A stretch of DNA of 64,000 nucleotides from Eudorina sp. 2006-703-Eu-15 (taxonomy: Eukaryota > Chlorophyta > Chlorophyceae > Chlamydomonadales > Volvocaceae). Each line of letters opens with the position of its first letter. Position 1 is the first letter of the stretch. Below are positions 35,802 through 47,260 of the stretch, piece by piece. Location: positions 434,001-498,000 of the forward strand of contig BDSI01000033.1 in NCBI GenBank assembly GCA_003117195.1, written 5' to 3'. Under the pieces are notes generated by a model that saw nothing but the letters and a program-made list of their open reading frames with translations, ran no database searches and was not told the DNA's origin. The position numbers and the translations under genes were made by a program.

Positions 35802-38265
35802 GGAGCAGGTGGAAGTGGTGGAGCAGGAGGACGAGGCGGGGGAGATGGTGGTTTGTGGAGGCGAGAGTGGCGAGGAGCGCCTGGACTGCGGGGATGCGGC
35901 GGCGGCAGGCGCGTCGGAGGCGAGCGGCGGAGAGGCTGGAGGGGTGGTGGTTCCAGCGACCTAAGCCGGCTTAGCTGACCAAACCTTGCAGTTCCCTCCA
36001 GCAGGGTGGGACCCTTTCTGGGTTGATGCCGCCGCGGGTTGGGATTCTTGGCGGCATCCAAACTTCAGTGGACAGTATTGGATGATGTTGCAGCCATGCG
36101 AGGGAGGTGGCCAGGCTCGCTGACTTGACTAGTTGGGAGCGGGACGGAAGAACGCTTCCGGTTGTGTATTCTGTACCGTCAATGGGTCGTTTTGGACGGT
36201 CTGGGGCAGACCGTTGGCAATGGCAAGACTTGAGTGTGATTACGGCAGCGGTTTGGTTGGTGTGATCGTGTCTGATTATTCCCTTCCAGCCTGAACCGAG
36301 GCGGGCAGGCGGCAGCGGCGGACCGGCGATGGCGTGGCCCGGACGTGGCGGATGGGGAAGGGGAGGCTACACGGCGAGTAGCCGCCGCCGGGAGGTCGTG
36401 CCGCCGCAGGGTCGGCGTGCACTGCAGGAGGGAAGCGTTCGGCTCGCAGGCCCCCCACGGGCCTTGGCTCTCGAGTTACCGCATCTCCTGAGAGGACCGG
36501 GGGTGCCTACCACCACCACAGCCACCTTCGTGTTCTGGCGTCTGGTGACGTGTGAGCCTAGATGCCGATTGATTGTTGCACTTAGCGCTAGCTTTGAGAC
36601 GGTGTGCTTGTACGCGTGGCAGGTGGGTCGGATGGTACAGGATGGAGGCTTTGGCAGGAGGCGGCTGATCTGCCACGCCCGGGCCCCCCTAGAGACCAGA
36701 GCGCCAACAGCACTTGGTTCAGTGTGGAGTGTGTGATTAGGTAGGAGGCTTTTGGACCTGACTTGTATGGAGATTGACCAAAGTTTGGACACCTTTTATG
36801 TAGTTCCTCCCCCTCCTGACACCTGACGTCGTGTTGTGACTGGCGGTGAGAACTGTTGGCCGCTGGGCGGCAGAGGCGGCGGCGCCTGGTCGTGTTATGT
36901 GGCCTGCATGGCGCTTGGGGAACTTGCTGGCTTCTTAAGCTGTGGCGTATGGCGCATGGCAGCGGCGACTCCCTGCAAGTGACTACCCAACGGACAAGGG
37001 AGGCCAGGAGTTGGTGGCAAACCCCTGGGCCCGGTGCCGAAGGATACCGTATGAGGGACAGGGCCCAGCGCGGTTGGTACCGAGGTGGTTTCGGAGGGGC
37101 CGCCCGATGGTACGGTAACTGCGATTTGAGCGGACCTGGTGATGGACGCTCCCCATTCATATTGATACGATGCCTCGAAGGGAGGTCCAACCACCTCAGT
37201 GTGAGGCTTGAGAGGAAGACGACTGACGTTGTGCGCGTTAGTGACGGCTTTCCTTTTGACGGGCCGTGGAGGACGTGGCTAGCTTGGAGGCGACACCCTC
37301 TGTGCGCCCTCTGGGGGACTCTGGCCGAGCGGTCGAAAGAGAGAGAGGCCGCGGGGGGCCGCGGGACCCGCCCCCCCCAGAGGGCGCTCCCAGCCGGCGG
37401 AGCTTTCATGCTGTTGACGTGGTGTGTTTGGCGGCAGCGGCACCGCTGGCTGGCCCACATCTCCCAACATGTGCGCGACATGGGGCCAGGTAATAGCCGC
37501 GCCAGTCCCTTCTGGCGATGTCCCCGGGCCTCAAGGGAAACGTACCCGTATGAATGCAGGCGGCGCACTGCAACGGCGCAGGACACGGCACCCCCATCGT
37601 CGCGCCATGCATGTATCGTGTGGGTTTCCGTTCGTGGTTCACTCCCAGATACCATACGAAACCCATCGTCCGGCTGGCGCCTGCTGGCGGCATTTCAGCA
37701 GCACCAGCGCTGCCCGGCGCACGTTCATGCCACGGTACCAGACACCACCGGCTGGTTCCAGGCCCATCTCTGTTCGCATGCTGCTCTGTGTATGTCTCGT
37801 ATTTTGGCGTTGTTGTGGTCGGTCCAGGGCCGTGCGCTTACGCACCTTCAGCGACGGTAAGCACGTTCCTTTGGCGTTGCTCCTTGGGCCAACGCACCGC
37901 AGCTTAGGAGGGACACCGATGCTGTAAGCCAGCGACATAGATGCGGACGGGCCTGGACGGGCACCTGTCAATTGGCCCCGAAACCACAACCCGGTTTTCT
38001 TCTACATCAGGGTTTACATCGCGGTCTATCGTAGAACATGCTATCGTGGAACAATTTGATGGATAGTGAATCGACTTGCGAACACCTTCTCCAGACTTTT
38101 GTTATTGGCGCGTGCAAGCGTAGGCCGGGCTGTCACAACTTACTCGTTCAGACGGTTCACATAATTTTAAAAATGAAGTAGTAATTTGTGGTGAACTGCG
38201 CTTTCTGTTCAGGAGGAGATAGGCCTTGTTGCCTTCGTGCAACCTCAACAACTTTTACTCTCACG
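35802..38265. other. Long 3' UTR / intergenic region after the LMBR1 gene
   Basis: Two overlapping antiparallel open frames of about 340-355 codons (36588-37860) cross this region, but neither has family resemblance or coding-like composition. The first plus-strand TGTAA after the stop is at 37923-37927, consistent with a 2.1 kb 3' UTR. The last 300 bp are AT-richer and probably hold the promoter of the next gene. Confidence 0.5.
37923..37927 (+). terminator. Candidate poly(A) signal TGTAA for the LMBR1-like gene
   Basis: It is the first TGTAA after the stop at 35801. The assignment is inferred. Confidence 0.35.
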
Positions 38266-40968
38266 ATGAGACAATCACTTAAGCCACGACAAACAAGCTG
38301 TAGCCGGCAACACGACGCCACGGGGCCCGCCTCAAGGCCGCTCCGCATCCATGTGCCGCACGGCATATTCTCCCAACACCACAGCAAACCGTGTGTTGCG
38401 CGCCTGAACACCCTAGGACGCCACATTGTGCTACCAAACCCTGCAGTGTCGCCAGCAGCGGCTTCCCATGCTGGGCCAGAGGCGGTCTTGACGCAACTCT
38501 CGACCTCGGAGCTCGAAGCCTCCACTGCTGGCGCCGTGCCGTCAGGTCCCCAATATGACCTTCCAGTGCGATCACCGACAGTATTAGAGGCGGTTGGCGG
38601 CGCCACCCGCGACCCCAGCGCTGCGCCAAGCACCTCAGGCGATGCCGACGGCGGCGCCGGCGCCGTCAGCGGGAGGGAAACTTCCTTGTCACCCAGCGGG
38701 GTCGCTTCGGATCAGGTCCCCACAGCTACGGCACCGGTTGGCGCGGGCGCTGCCGCCGCTGCTCCTCCCGCGGCTGACTCGACAGTGACGGCGACGACGG
38801 CAGTGACGGCGCGTGGAGAGGAAGCCAGCACGAGCGGCTCGGACGCGTCCTGGCCTGGCGCCGGGCGGGGACGGGGCCGAGGTGGCGGCGGCCGCGGCGG
38901 CGGTCGCGGCGGCGTACCCGGCCGCTCTTGGCAGCCAGGGCAGTCCCGCCGGCCGTACTTGCCGCCGCAGCCGCCGCAGCCGCCCCCACCCTACGCTGTA
39001 GCCCAGACCTCGATGTACGTCTGGCCACGACCGCAGCAGGACCTCCGAGCGCGGCCCAATTTCCTGGCGGCTTACCCCGTGCCCCCCGGCAAGACCTTCA
39101 ACGTCAACTCCTTCCTCGGAAAGGGCGACCCGCATCGCGGGCAGTACCTGGTTTTGGAGCCGCAGTATAGGGACTTTCTGGAGTCGTACGCCGCCGCTCT
39201 GGACAACGGTTATGCGTTATACCTAACCGAAAACTACCACCAGCGCGTGTACAAATTTTTCTTGGAGCTCGATTGGGACTGGGACACGGATCTGGCGTTG
39301 GTGATGGAAGTGACGCCGCAGCTGCTGGCGCTAGCGGAGGAGGTCGCGCGGGGCTTCTACCGTGTGCCATACGGCAGTACGATTACGTCCATCCGTACTC
39401 CGTACAAAGTCCACATGAACTTTCCCGCGTTGCTGACCACGGAGCTTCTGGCGTGCCGCTGCCGCGACCGGTTGTTGGAGGAATGTACGGCACGGTTAGG
39501 GCCACGGTACGGCAGTGCCGTGGACTGGGAGCGACTGATCGACTTCCCGCACGGCAGCCTGCGGCTGATGGGTTCTCGGAAGGCCGTACACATGGACTCT
39601 GACCCGATGTGGGTGCGAGACAAGGCCTACCACCCAGCCCGACTGACGCCGGAGGGCAAGTGGCAGCCGGGGCGCATCACGCCGGCCCTGCTGGTGGCTG
39701 CGAGCATCTTCCCCTCCCAACGCCAGGTGGCGGCCTTTGAGAAGTCGCCGTCGTACCTGGATATGATCTTCACTGACCTGGAGTAAGTGGGGCCCGACGG
39801 CCGTCCAGTTGGGTTTGTCGGCGCGCGCTGTGATGCGAATGGCCCCCGCTTGCGCCTACCCGGGAACCTTGTTCCTCGCCCCTCGCGTTGCGCTCCGGCC
39901 GCACCCTGTCCCGATTCCCCGTCTTAGCCAGCACAGCACAGCATGGCAAAGCACAACACAGCACGGCAAAGCACAACACAGCACGGCACGGCACGGCACC
40001 CCACCGTGCGTCCCTCGCTTGCTGCATCACAATCGAGGAAGGTTGGGCGTCCCGGATGGGCCTTACTCCCTCTCCACCCACACAATATGTCAACCGGCTC
40101 AGTTATCATATACACGATATGTCAACCAATGTCCTATTGCCCACTCACCCAGGGCGTACAAGAAGAAGATTGCGGAGCGGAGACAGGAACGGGCTCGCCG
40201 CCGCGAGGAGCGGGAGCGGCAGCAGCAGCTGCAACAGCAGCAGGGCGCCGAGGGGTCGCCTGCCGGCAGCAGCCCATCCCTGTCGAACCTGCCCCCGGGC
40301 AGTCGGAAGAATCCGCTGGTGGTTCGGTTGGAGGTGCAGCCCGACGACACGGTAAGCGTGCGTGTATGTGTGTATATGTGTGTATAAGACAACTGAGCCG
40401 CGAGAAGCGAAGTCCAGCGGAATTGGCGACACAGGCGGCGGAAGTAGATGACACCCGGAACCCGAAACCCGAGTTACATATCGGGTCTGACGCTGGCCAA
40501 GGGCTGTGTGTATGTGTATGGTGGCGGCATGTTTGAGGCCCCTGCTCCGAGATGTGCCTCACCTGCCCTTCCTGGGCCTTGCGCGCACACACACAGGTGG
40601 CCCTCAAGATCCACGTGAAATCCAGATTCCGACACAAGGGCCAGCAGAAGTTCAACTATTCGCAGTCGCCCGCGCCGGGGGAGGCGAACGGGGAGGCTGA
40701 CGGGGAGCAGCAGCCGCAGCCCCAAACGCAACAGCATGGGCAGCACCGGGCAGCTGCGGAGGCCGCGTCGCAGGAGGGTGCGGAACCCTCTGCGGCCGGC
40801 GACGCTTCCGCAGCGGCGGCTGGCGCCGCGCTTCAGCCGGGGCCGGGCATCGAAGAAGCGGTGGTGGTGGTCAAGGTGGTGGCGCCAGTCGAAGCGGCGA
40901 CCGAGAGCACAGTGGCAGAGGCGGCCGAGGCACACGGGGTCGCGCCTGAGGGTGGTGGCGCGTGCTAG
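38266..40968 (+). CDS. Archaeo-eukaryotic primase (PrimPol-like) protein
   Basis: Three exons (38266-39782, 40153-40351, 40597-40968) join in frame to about 695 aa from the first ATG; the open frame extends 26 codons further upstream without a Met. Residues 1-190 are Ser/Ala-rich with a basic start; 195-245 are Arg/Gly ([16 protein letters not shown]) and Pro-rich. The core then shows the three AEP motifs. Motif I is FFLELDWDWD (about 332-341, metal-binding Asp residues). Motif II is YKVHMNF (His about 383). Motif III is LIDFPHGSLRLMGSRK (Asp about 426, then the LR..GSxK nucleotide-binding patch). This arrangement is that of PrimPol and of primases of large DNA viruses. The tail is Arg/Glu/Gln-rich and acidic, with no Cys/His zinc finger. 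DNA repriming or damage tolerance is a family-based guess. Host origin is favoured by introns and typical algal base use. Confidence 0.68.
39931..39992. repeat. AGCACAACACAGCACGGCAA repeat in primase intron 1
   Basis: Three imperfect 20-bp units, followed by CACGG pentamers. Confidence 0.85.
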
Positions 40969-42975
40969 GGCTCGGTCGGGCAGGTTGGGCGGTTGGTTGA
41001 CCAAACTGCAGCTGCCCCATACAGGGGTGATTTGGTTTGGAGCCGCCGGAGGTCACTGGAACGTGTCGGGTGCAGCCCCCTGGCGGGGGACGTAGTGCAG
41101 CCCCCGGATGTGTCCTGGGGCCCCCCTGCGTTGGATGTACTCCCACACATATGGGGGCTGTAGGGATGTCCCAGGACCGGGCAGGAACGCAGTGAGCGGC
41201 GATGCAGCCGGGTCGTCCAGGCCGCGTAAGGTGCAGCCAACCATGTGAGGGCACTGCCGCGCGGACAGCTGGTGGGCTCGGACTGCGGTATGCGGACGCT
41301 TGTACGCCTCAATGTGCAGCACCCGCCGAGGTGGGTGGCGGACATCAAGGTCCTAGGCGCAGCACAGAGCGCGCGCGCTGCGGGTCGGCTACCCTCCGTG
41401 TGGGCTGATGGGGGCCTGGAGTTGGGAGGAGATTGAGGGCCGGTCGGGGCCAGCGGGTGGGCTGATGATGATGACGGTGAGCGGTCGGAAGGTGCGGGGA
41501 TGAAGGTAGCGTGCAGGGCCCGGCCTCCAACGGGTGAAGTGACTGACTGGATCTCTGGATGCTGTTGGCTGCAGCGTCCACTGGGGCGCGCGTGGCAGTC
41601 CAAGACACCCCAGGGGGAGGCCGGCCGTGGCCGTGGTCTTCGTGCTGCGGAGGCGTGCGCTGGTTTGGGGAGGGCGTCCTTCAGTGCCTTCCTTCAGTCC
41701 ACGGGCGCGGAGGCTGCAGAGCGCGGACGGTGCCGGCCAGCGGGCCAGGTGCCGGGGTGAGCAGCAGGAGGCGAGGAGGGTCCCGCGAGGAGAGGGCGAC
41801 CCCGGTGATGGGGGCCGCTACGTCGCGGCGGCGCGGGCCCAGGCGCACCCTGCCCTGCGGCAGGGGACTCTAGGCGCCCGGGGTCCGAGGAAGCGAGCTG
41901 CCCCGGGTTGCCCCGGGTGGCCCTTCTCAGCACCGCGGGCGTCGCAGCCCTGGGTGTTAGGGTACGACATCACTTTGGGGGAAATCGGACGCTGCCCGCA
42001 GCAGCGCCGCATGCAATGCCGCGTGCGTGCACAGACGGCGTTGCAGCAGCAGGGCCCATGAGGCAGACACGACCCTGGACATCAGTTCACGTGTTCACGA
42101 CTTGCTCAATCTGCGTCGTGTCGCGAAAGTTCCTCCGTCCTCTCCCGCCGTTGCTGCGGGTCAAGGGTGAACCGGTGATAGATCAGCACATCACACACCA
42201 TCACCAGCAGCGCCTGCCCGATCACGGTCGTAGGACCGGGGTCGGGGACGGAATACCGACGGAACAAAGTCCGCCTGGACGCCAACACAACCCGCAGGCA
42301 AGTGATTAAGGGGGGCATCGCCACTGAATGAATCATCTGCCCCTCTATCGCGCACCTACAGTACAGTTCGCACCACTAAAATACTTTGCAAAAATAATTT
42401 ACCTGGCACACCAATTTTTCCTTGACACATGCGAGCACAGCAACAAATAAAACATATTTGCAAGTTGCTCGCTCGGCAACAGTTAACCCAACCCGACACA
42501 ACGTCCATTCCTGAAGACTTGACTTCCTCACAGCCATCGCTCGCCTTGGTTCGAGTACTGCGCAGCGCCGTACTGCCGTCATGACGGCATGGAGACGACG
42601 TTACCGGTAGCCACCCCCTCAACCTGTCGGCCGCTCAGCCTACCTCACCCACACTCGCCGCCTTCCGAAGCTCCCCGGGGGCTGGACACCCAGTCCGAGG
42701 CCGTCCTCCATACGGAACCCGTGATCCCATTTTCGAGTGCGGGGGCCAACTCCATGCTCCAGGACCGCCCGTCGTGCACAGCCCGCGCTGCGATGCGCGT
42801 TACGGCCGCTTTGATGTGCGGCCATGGCATACCCCCCCCAACACACACACATGCCGTGGGGATCCACACGAACAACCCCAAGGACAGCCACCTACACACA
42901 TACAGGCAGCAGGCCCGCACCAGCTGGTGGTAGTCTGAGAGCAGCGCACCCGAAACACGCCCTCCCACCCACCCC

Positions 42976-43010
<35 letters not shown>

Positions 43011-43081
43011 GGCTGTCGGTCTGGACTCCTCCTCCTCCCGCGGCTCAGTTCTCCAAGGACACACATCGGCCAGGCGAGATA

Positions 43082-43086
43082 TGTAA
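43082..43086 (+). terminator. Candidate poly(A) signal TGTAA for the primase-like gene
   Basis: It is the first plus-strand TGTAA I find after the stop at 40968. The assignment is inferred. Confidence 0.3.
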
Positions 43087-43204
43087 AATACACACCGGGC
43101 AGCCTGGGTGGTTCGGGCGTGTTTCTCGCTAAGCACACCCGGGAGATATACACACGCTCACACACACACACACACACACACACGCACGCACACACTCTTT
43201 CCTT

Positions 43205-43209
43205 TTACA
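43205..43209 (-). terminator. Candidate poly(A) signal TGTAA for the prolyl hydroxylase gene
   Basis: It is the first minus-strand TGTAA below the stop at 43590, giving a 380-bp 3' UTR. The assignment is inferred. Confidence 0.4.
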
Positions 43210-43589
43210 CACGCACACAGGTTTTCTGTATACACGGACGTCACTGGTTCTGGTCGCGCGGGTCGCCACTGCTACTTCCGTCGACAGCTCAACACGCACA
43301 CGCACACCCCCTGGGACGACACGGCGACACCATGCACACATGCACATGCAGACTGCCACGGCCGATGGCAGCCAGGCAAGCCACCCCCGTCCGCCGAGGG
43401 GCCGATGGCGGGGGGGCCGCCGGGTGCGTCGCCGATCCGCGCCCTCCCTCCTGTCCGTACACACACAACCCACGCCGGCAAACGTCCTCCCGCCCTCCCT
43501 CCCTCCCCATCACGGCCCCTCCGCCGCCGCCTCCTCCTCCGGCCCCCTTTGGATCCTTCCCACCTCCTCCGCGCCGCCGCCCCGCCTCC

Positions 43590-46500
43590 TCACAACCCCT
43601 TGAGCTCCCCCTCGTTGAACACGAGGAAGCCGCCCGTCTTGCGGTTGTTCTCGTAGCAGGTCGCGTCGCCCGGCGCGCACTGCTGGCAGTCCTTGCAGGC
43701 CAGGCGGCAGTTGCCGATGCCCGCGTTGCTGCCCAGCATGTAGCCCGGGTTCTTCTCGCACTCGCCCGCCTCGGCCCACGTGTCGCACATCTCGTGCAGG
43801 TTGGAGCAGATGCCCGGGTCGGGTAGCGGCTGGTACGGCTCCCGGAGCGCGCGCTGGTACTCATCCTCTGAGCACAGAAGGGAAAACACACGTGGCCAGG
43901 GCAGGGTGCGGGGTCGGGGACTCGGGGTCGGGGACTCGGGGTCGGTGCGGGGTCCAGGTCCGGGCAGGACGCGAAGAGACTCACCACCACACCCAATCCC
44001 CCGCGTCCCCGGCGTCGCACCGCCGTTGCAACCGCCGTGGCCGGCCGCAACTGACGCCCTCGTACGGCACCGTGTACGGCACCCGGTCAACCACTTCATC
44101 ACCCGTCGCCCCCTACCTCCCCGCACCTCCGGTTTGGTTTTTCTTTTCTTTTGAACCGGTAAACCCCCCCCCCGCACCTCGGAAGGGCTTTCCGTGGATC
44201 CACTTGACGGCGTTCCACTTGACGCCCTCCACAACGGGGCAGCCGGTGTGCATCGAGTGCCCGTCCGTGCTCTGGTAGTCGGGTCGGACGTCGAAGAACA
44301 TGAGCGCGTCGCCGCGCTTGGGCTTGTACGCGACGTGGCCGCGGGCGCAGGCGGAGAAGTTGGCCCTCTCCGCCTCCAGGGCCAGCTCGGGGTTGCTCCA
44401 CACGCTTTGGGGGAGCGCACGCGTGCGGGGTCAAGCAGGAGCGGCTCAGGAGAGGAAAGAACAGACCCCGAGGAGCGTCTCAGAAGAAAGAACAGACCCC
44501 GAGGAGCGGTTCAGAAGAAAGAACAGACCCAGAGGAGCGGCTCAGAAGGAAGAACAGACCCAGAGGAGCGGCTCAGAAGGAAGAACAGACCCAGAGGGTC
44601 ATGGGCGACAGTGGAGGGCGAGGGGCGGAAGGAAAGGGTAGAGGCGTTCCGGGTGAAAGGCGGCCACCTGTAACTGACCCGACCACGGGGCCACGCCGCG
44701 GGACAGGCTTTGGGATCTGAACGACCCTAGACGCCAGCCGGACGTCACGAGGCGGACGTGCAGAGGCTTAAACAGAGCCGCAAGCGATACCGGCGGGCGG
44801 GGGCCGTGGGGATGCGTATACGGTAGGGTGTGGGTATGGGTGTGGGTGCCACCCGGCGCCTGTTGGCCCCCCCCTCCTACCCCCCATTGAACACGGTGCC
44901 GTACCTGTCGGTAAAGGCCGTTTCGCCGCCGTGGTCCGGAGCTGCAACGGCAGGCAGCGGACCAGCCCGGGGCCGGGGCCGAGGGGGGTTGTTAGCACGG
45001 GCCGCCATTCTTTCGGTTGGGTTCTCCTCCCAAACCTCCACATCCGACACCCATCGAAGCCCGCCGTCATCACCGTTGCCGTTCTCACAACCGAAGCCTC
45101 CATGTCAACCAAATTCCCGGCAAGCCCCTCTGGCGTCGGCGAGCGGCGGTTCCCTGGATCGCCGCGCCTACAGGCGGCCGTACCCTGCCGTACAGCGCAC
45201 TTACGTACGAGGTACATGAGCACCGTCGCGACGCGCTCCAGGCCGTCGATGTGCGGTCCGTACTTGTTGGTGGGGCCGTACCGCAACACCTGCGAGGACG
45301 AACGGACGGAGGGGGCGCGACAGGCACGGATGCGGCGGCAGGGACGAGCTGTGGGTAAGGCGTGTCGTCACACGGACCCGGCACTCCTCATCACCCCCAC
45401 CCCCAAACCCTTCGCACCGCCCCGAACCCCCCCTCAACAACACACCACCTCGCATGTTCCTCCCTTCCCTTCCCTCCGCTACCCTCCCCTCCCCTCCCCG
45501 ACCCGCCTGCATGTCCTCCTGGTGCGAGGCCGGGAGGTGCGACCACAGCGCCAGCCGCTCCTCGATCGCCATAATGACCGGGTCCTGGGCGCGCCTGGGG
45601 AGGGACCCAAGGGAGGGAGGGGGCCACAAGGCCGGGCCCAAGAGAGGGGGCCACAAGGGCACAACGAGGTGAGCCCCACGAGGCATAGGTAAGGGAGAAA
45701 CCTACCTACCGGTAGTTATGGGATCCAGAGCCAACCGGCGATCCGATACCGACCCCAAGGCGACGGGGGGATTGCGGGGGACGGAGGTGGGGTTCCCGGA
45801 TGGCGGGGGGGCGGGCAGGCGCCGATGTGCTGATCCGCTGCGGAGCGTCGCGGCGATGGGGTTTCCGCCCGCGCGCTGTCACCGCCGCCGCCGCCGCCGC
45901 CGCCGCGCGGAACGAGTCACCGCCGCGTTGCGCAGCCGCCGCACCTGAGGAAGGTGCCGTACGATGTACGGATTTCGTCCACGACACCCTCGTTCTTGCT
46001 GCCCACGACCGTTGACCGCTTCATCTGCATCGCATGTGACCCCGGCGGAGAAGGAGATGAGAGGAGACGTCATGTGATGGAAGACGGGGAGAGAAAAGGG
46101 AATCAACCCGTGTGCCAAAGTGGGGCAAACGCCTTCATAGACAGTCTCAGTTTGATATCAACGTCTTCACAGACAGCAGCAATGTCTTGTGCCTGTTCAT
46201 CAGTGGGCACATTGACTGTACGGGTACATCGCTCCTCGTCATTGTGAGGCGCCCTGCCGGCCGGGTGACGTGAGGGAAACACGAACTGCGGCACTACGGA
46301 CGCAACACGAGGGGGAATGGGAATCGCGCCCCGGCCCCAAAGCTCGGGCCCTGACCCCCTTCCCGTCGGATGGTCGGGTCGGGTCTCGGGTGGCCGCCGT
46401 TCGGCGGCCCCCGTTTCGCCCCAGTCTCCGCCCGCCTTGCACCCATAACCACGCGCCCCCTGCGCCTCCGCCGCCCTGCCTGGCAGGGTCCGAAGAGGGC

Positions 46501-46976
46501 GGGCACCCACATCGCGGTGGGGCTGAACCCCTTCCCCCCGCCCCCCCCAGCTTCACCCGCCCTCCCAAATGTCCGCCAGCGGCTGCCGTGTTCGAGATCT
46601 GTCCGCGGCCCCACCAGCTGCCCCCACCTGGGAATGCGCCAGATCGATGATGTGCCGGGCCTCTTGGTCGCTCAGGAACTGCGGTCCAGGGGCGGGATGG
46701 GGTGGGGTGGGGGTTGCACCCAGTCTCTGCCAATTTTCGCCAGCACCGCTCCAGGGTCAGCCCGCCGGCGCAGTCCCTGTGTCGTGCTGCCGAACACCCA
46801 GTGACGCGCCCTGCTATCCTGCCCGTCCCCCTTCCACCCCTGTCCACCCTGTGGGCAACTCAGCGACATCCACGATTCACGTCGTGAGGACTGTAACCGT
46901 TAGTCCGTTACCGTCCCACAGGTCACTTACGTTATGGTACACGACCGCCCGCGGCTTCCAGCTGATGGTCTGTATC
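43590..46976 (-). CDS. Prolyl 4-hydroxylase with C-terminal ShKT domain (5' end missing)
   Basis: Eight exons join in frame to 296 codons: 46931-46976, 46628-46678, 45945-46024, 45507-45594, 45205-45289, 44905-44941, 44178-44404, 43590-43867. The order is ISWKPRAVVYHN, FLSDQEARHIIDLAHSQ, STVVGSKNEG, HQEDMQVLRYGPTNKYGPH, then catalytic HID, GGETAFTDS, and the distal HTGCP. The 2-oxoglutarate lysine follows (GVKWNAVKWIH, ten residues after the distal His). All Fe(II)/2OG ligands are therefore present. The tail has a six-cysteine ShKT module (CSNLHEMCDTWAEAGECEKN ... CRLACKDC) plus two further Cys. Such enzymes hydroxylate proline in hydroxyproline-rich wall proteins in the ER/Golgi, abundant in volvocine matrix. 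The first exon found starts one base into a codon, so the signal or anchor exon lies upstream and was not located. The intron after 45507 appears to use a GC donor. Confidence 0.92.
44438..44598. repeat. 31-bp minisatellite in a prolyl hydroxylase intron
   Basis: About five copies of a unit containing AAGAACAGACCC(C/A)GAGGAG, located just upstream of the acceptor of exon 7. Confidence 0.93.
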
Positions 46977-47033
46977 CTGTGGTGCGGGCGGGGTGCGGTT
47001 GGCACCACACAGGCGGCAGGGGTGTGTGTGTGT

Positions 47034-47048
47034 GTTTAGAATTGCAAC

Positions 47049-47112
<64 letters not shown>
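47034..47112. repeat. GT dinucleotide microsatellite
   Basis: About 30 GT units interrupted by GTTT, just upstream (minus sense) of the first prolyl hydroxylase exon found. Confidence 0.95.
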
Positions 47113-47113
<1 letters not shown>

Positions 47114-47174
47114 CCGTGGAACTGACAATAGGACGGAGTTGAAACGAGGATCACGAAAGGTAGTTAGCTGAGTG

Positions 47175-47260
47175 GAGGGGTGTCGGGGTCGTGGGAGGGG
47201 TGTCGGGGTCGTGGGAGGGGTGTCGGGGTCGTGGGAGGGGTGTCGGCGTCGTGGGAGGCG
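47175..47260. repeat. 20-bp minisatellite
   Basis: About four copies of TGTCGGGGTCGTGGGAGGGG, the last with one change. Confidence 0.95.

Larger units (their letters stand above)
40969..43589. other. Convergent intergenic/3' UTR region with CA microsatellites
   Basis: No recognisable gene. A plus-strand TGTAA at 43082-43086 and a minus-strand TGTAA at 43205-43209 would end the two convergent transcripts about 120 bp apart. CA tracts lie at about 42978-43008 and 43155-43200. An AT-rich patch occurs at 42360-42480. Confidence 0.5.

Noticed and set aside
36588..37860. Two overlapping antiparallel open frames of 355 and 334 codons
   Set aside because: They overlap over most of their length, lack family motifs, and sit in the expected 3' UTR of the LMBR1 gene; GC-rich DNA gives such frames by chance.
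38188..38265. N-terminal extension of the primase-like protein
   Set aside because: The frame is open but has no ATG before 38266; a GTG start is not expected in a nuclear gene.
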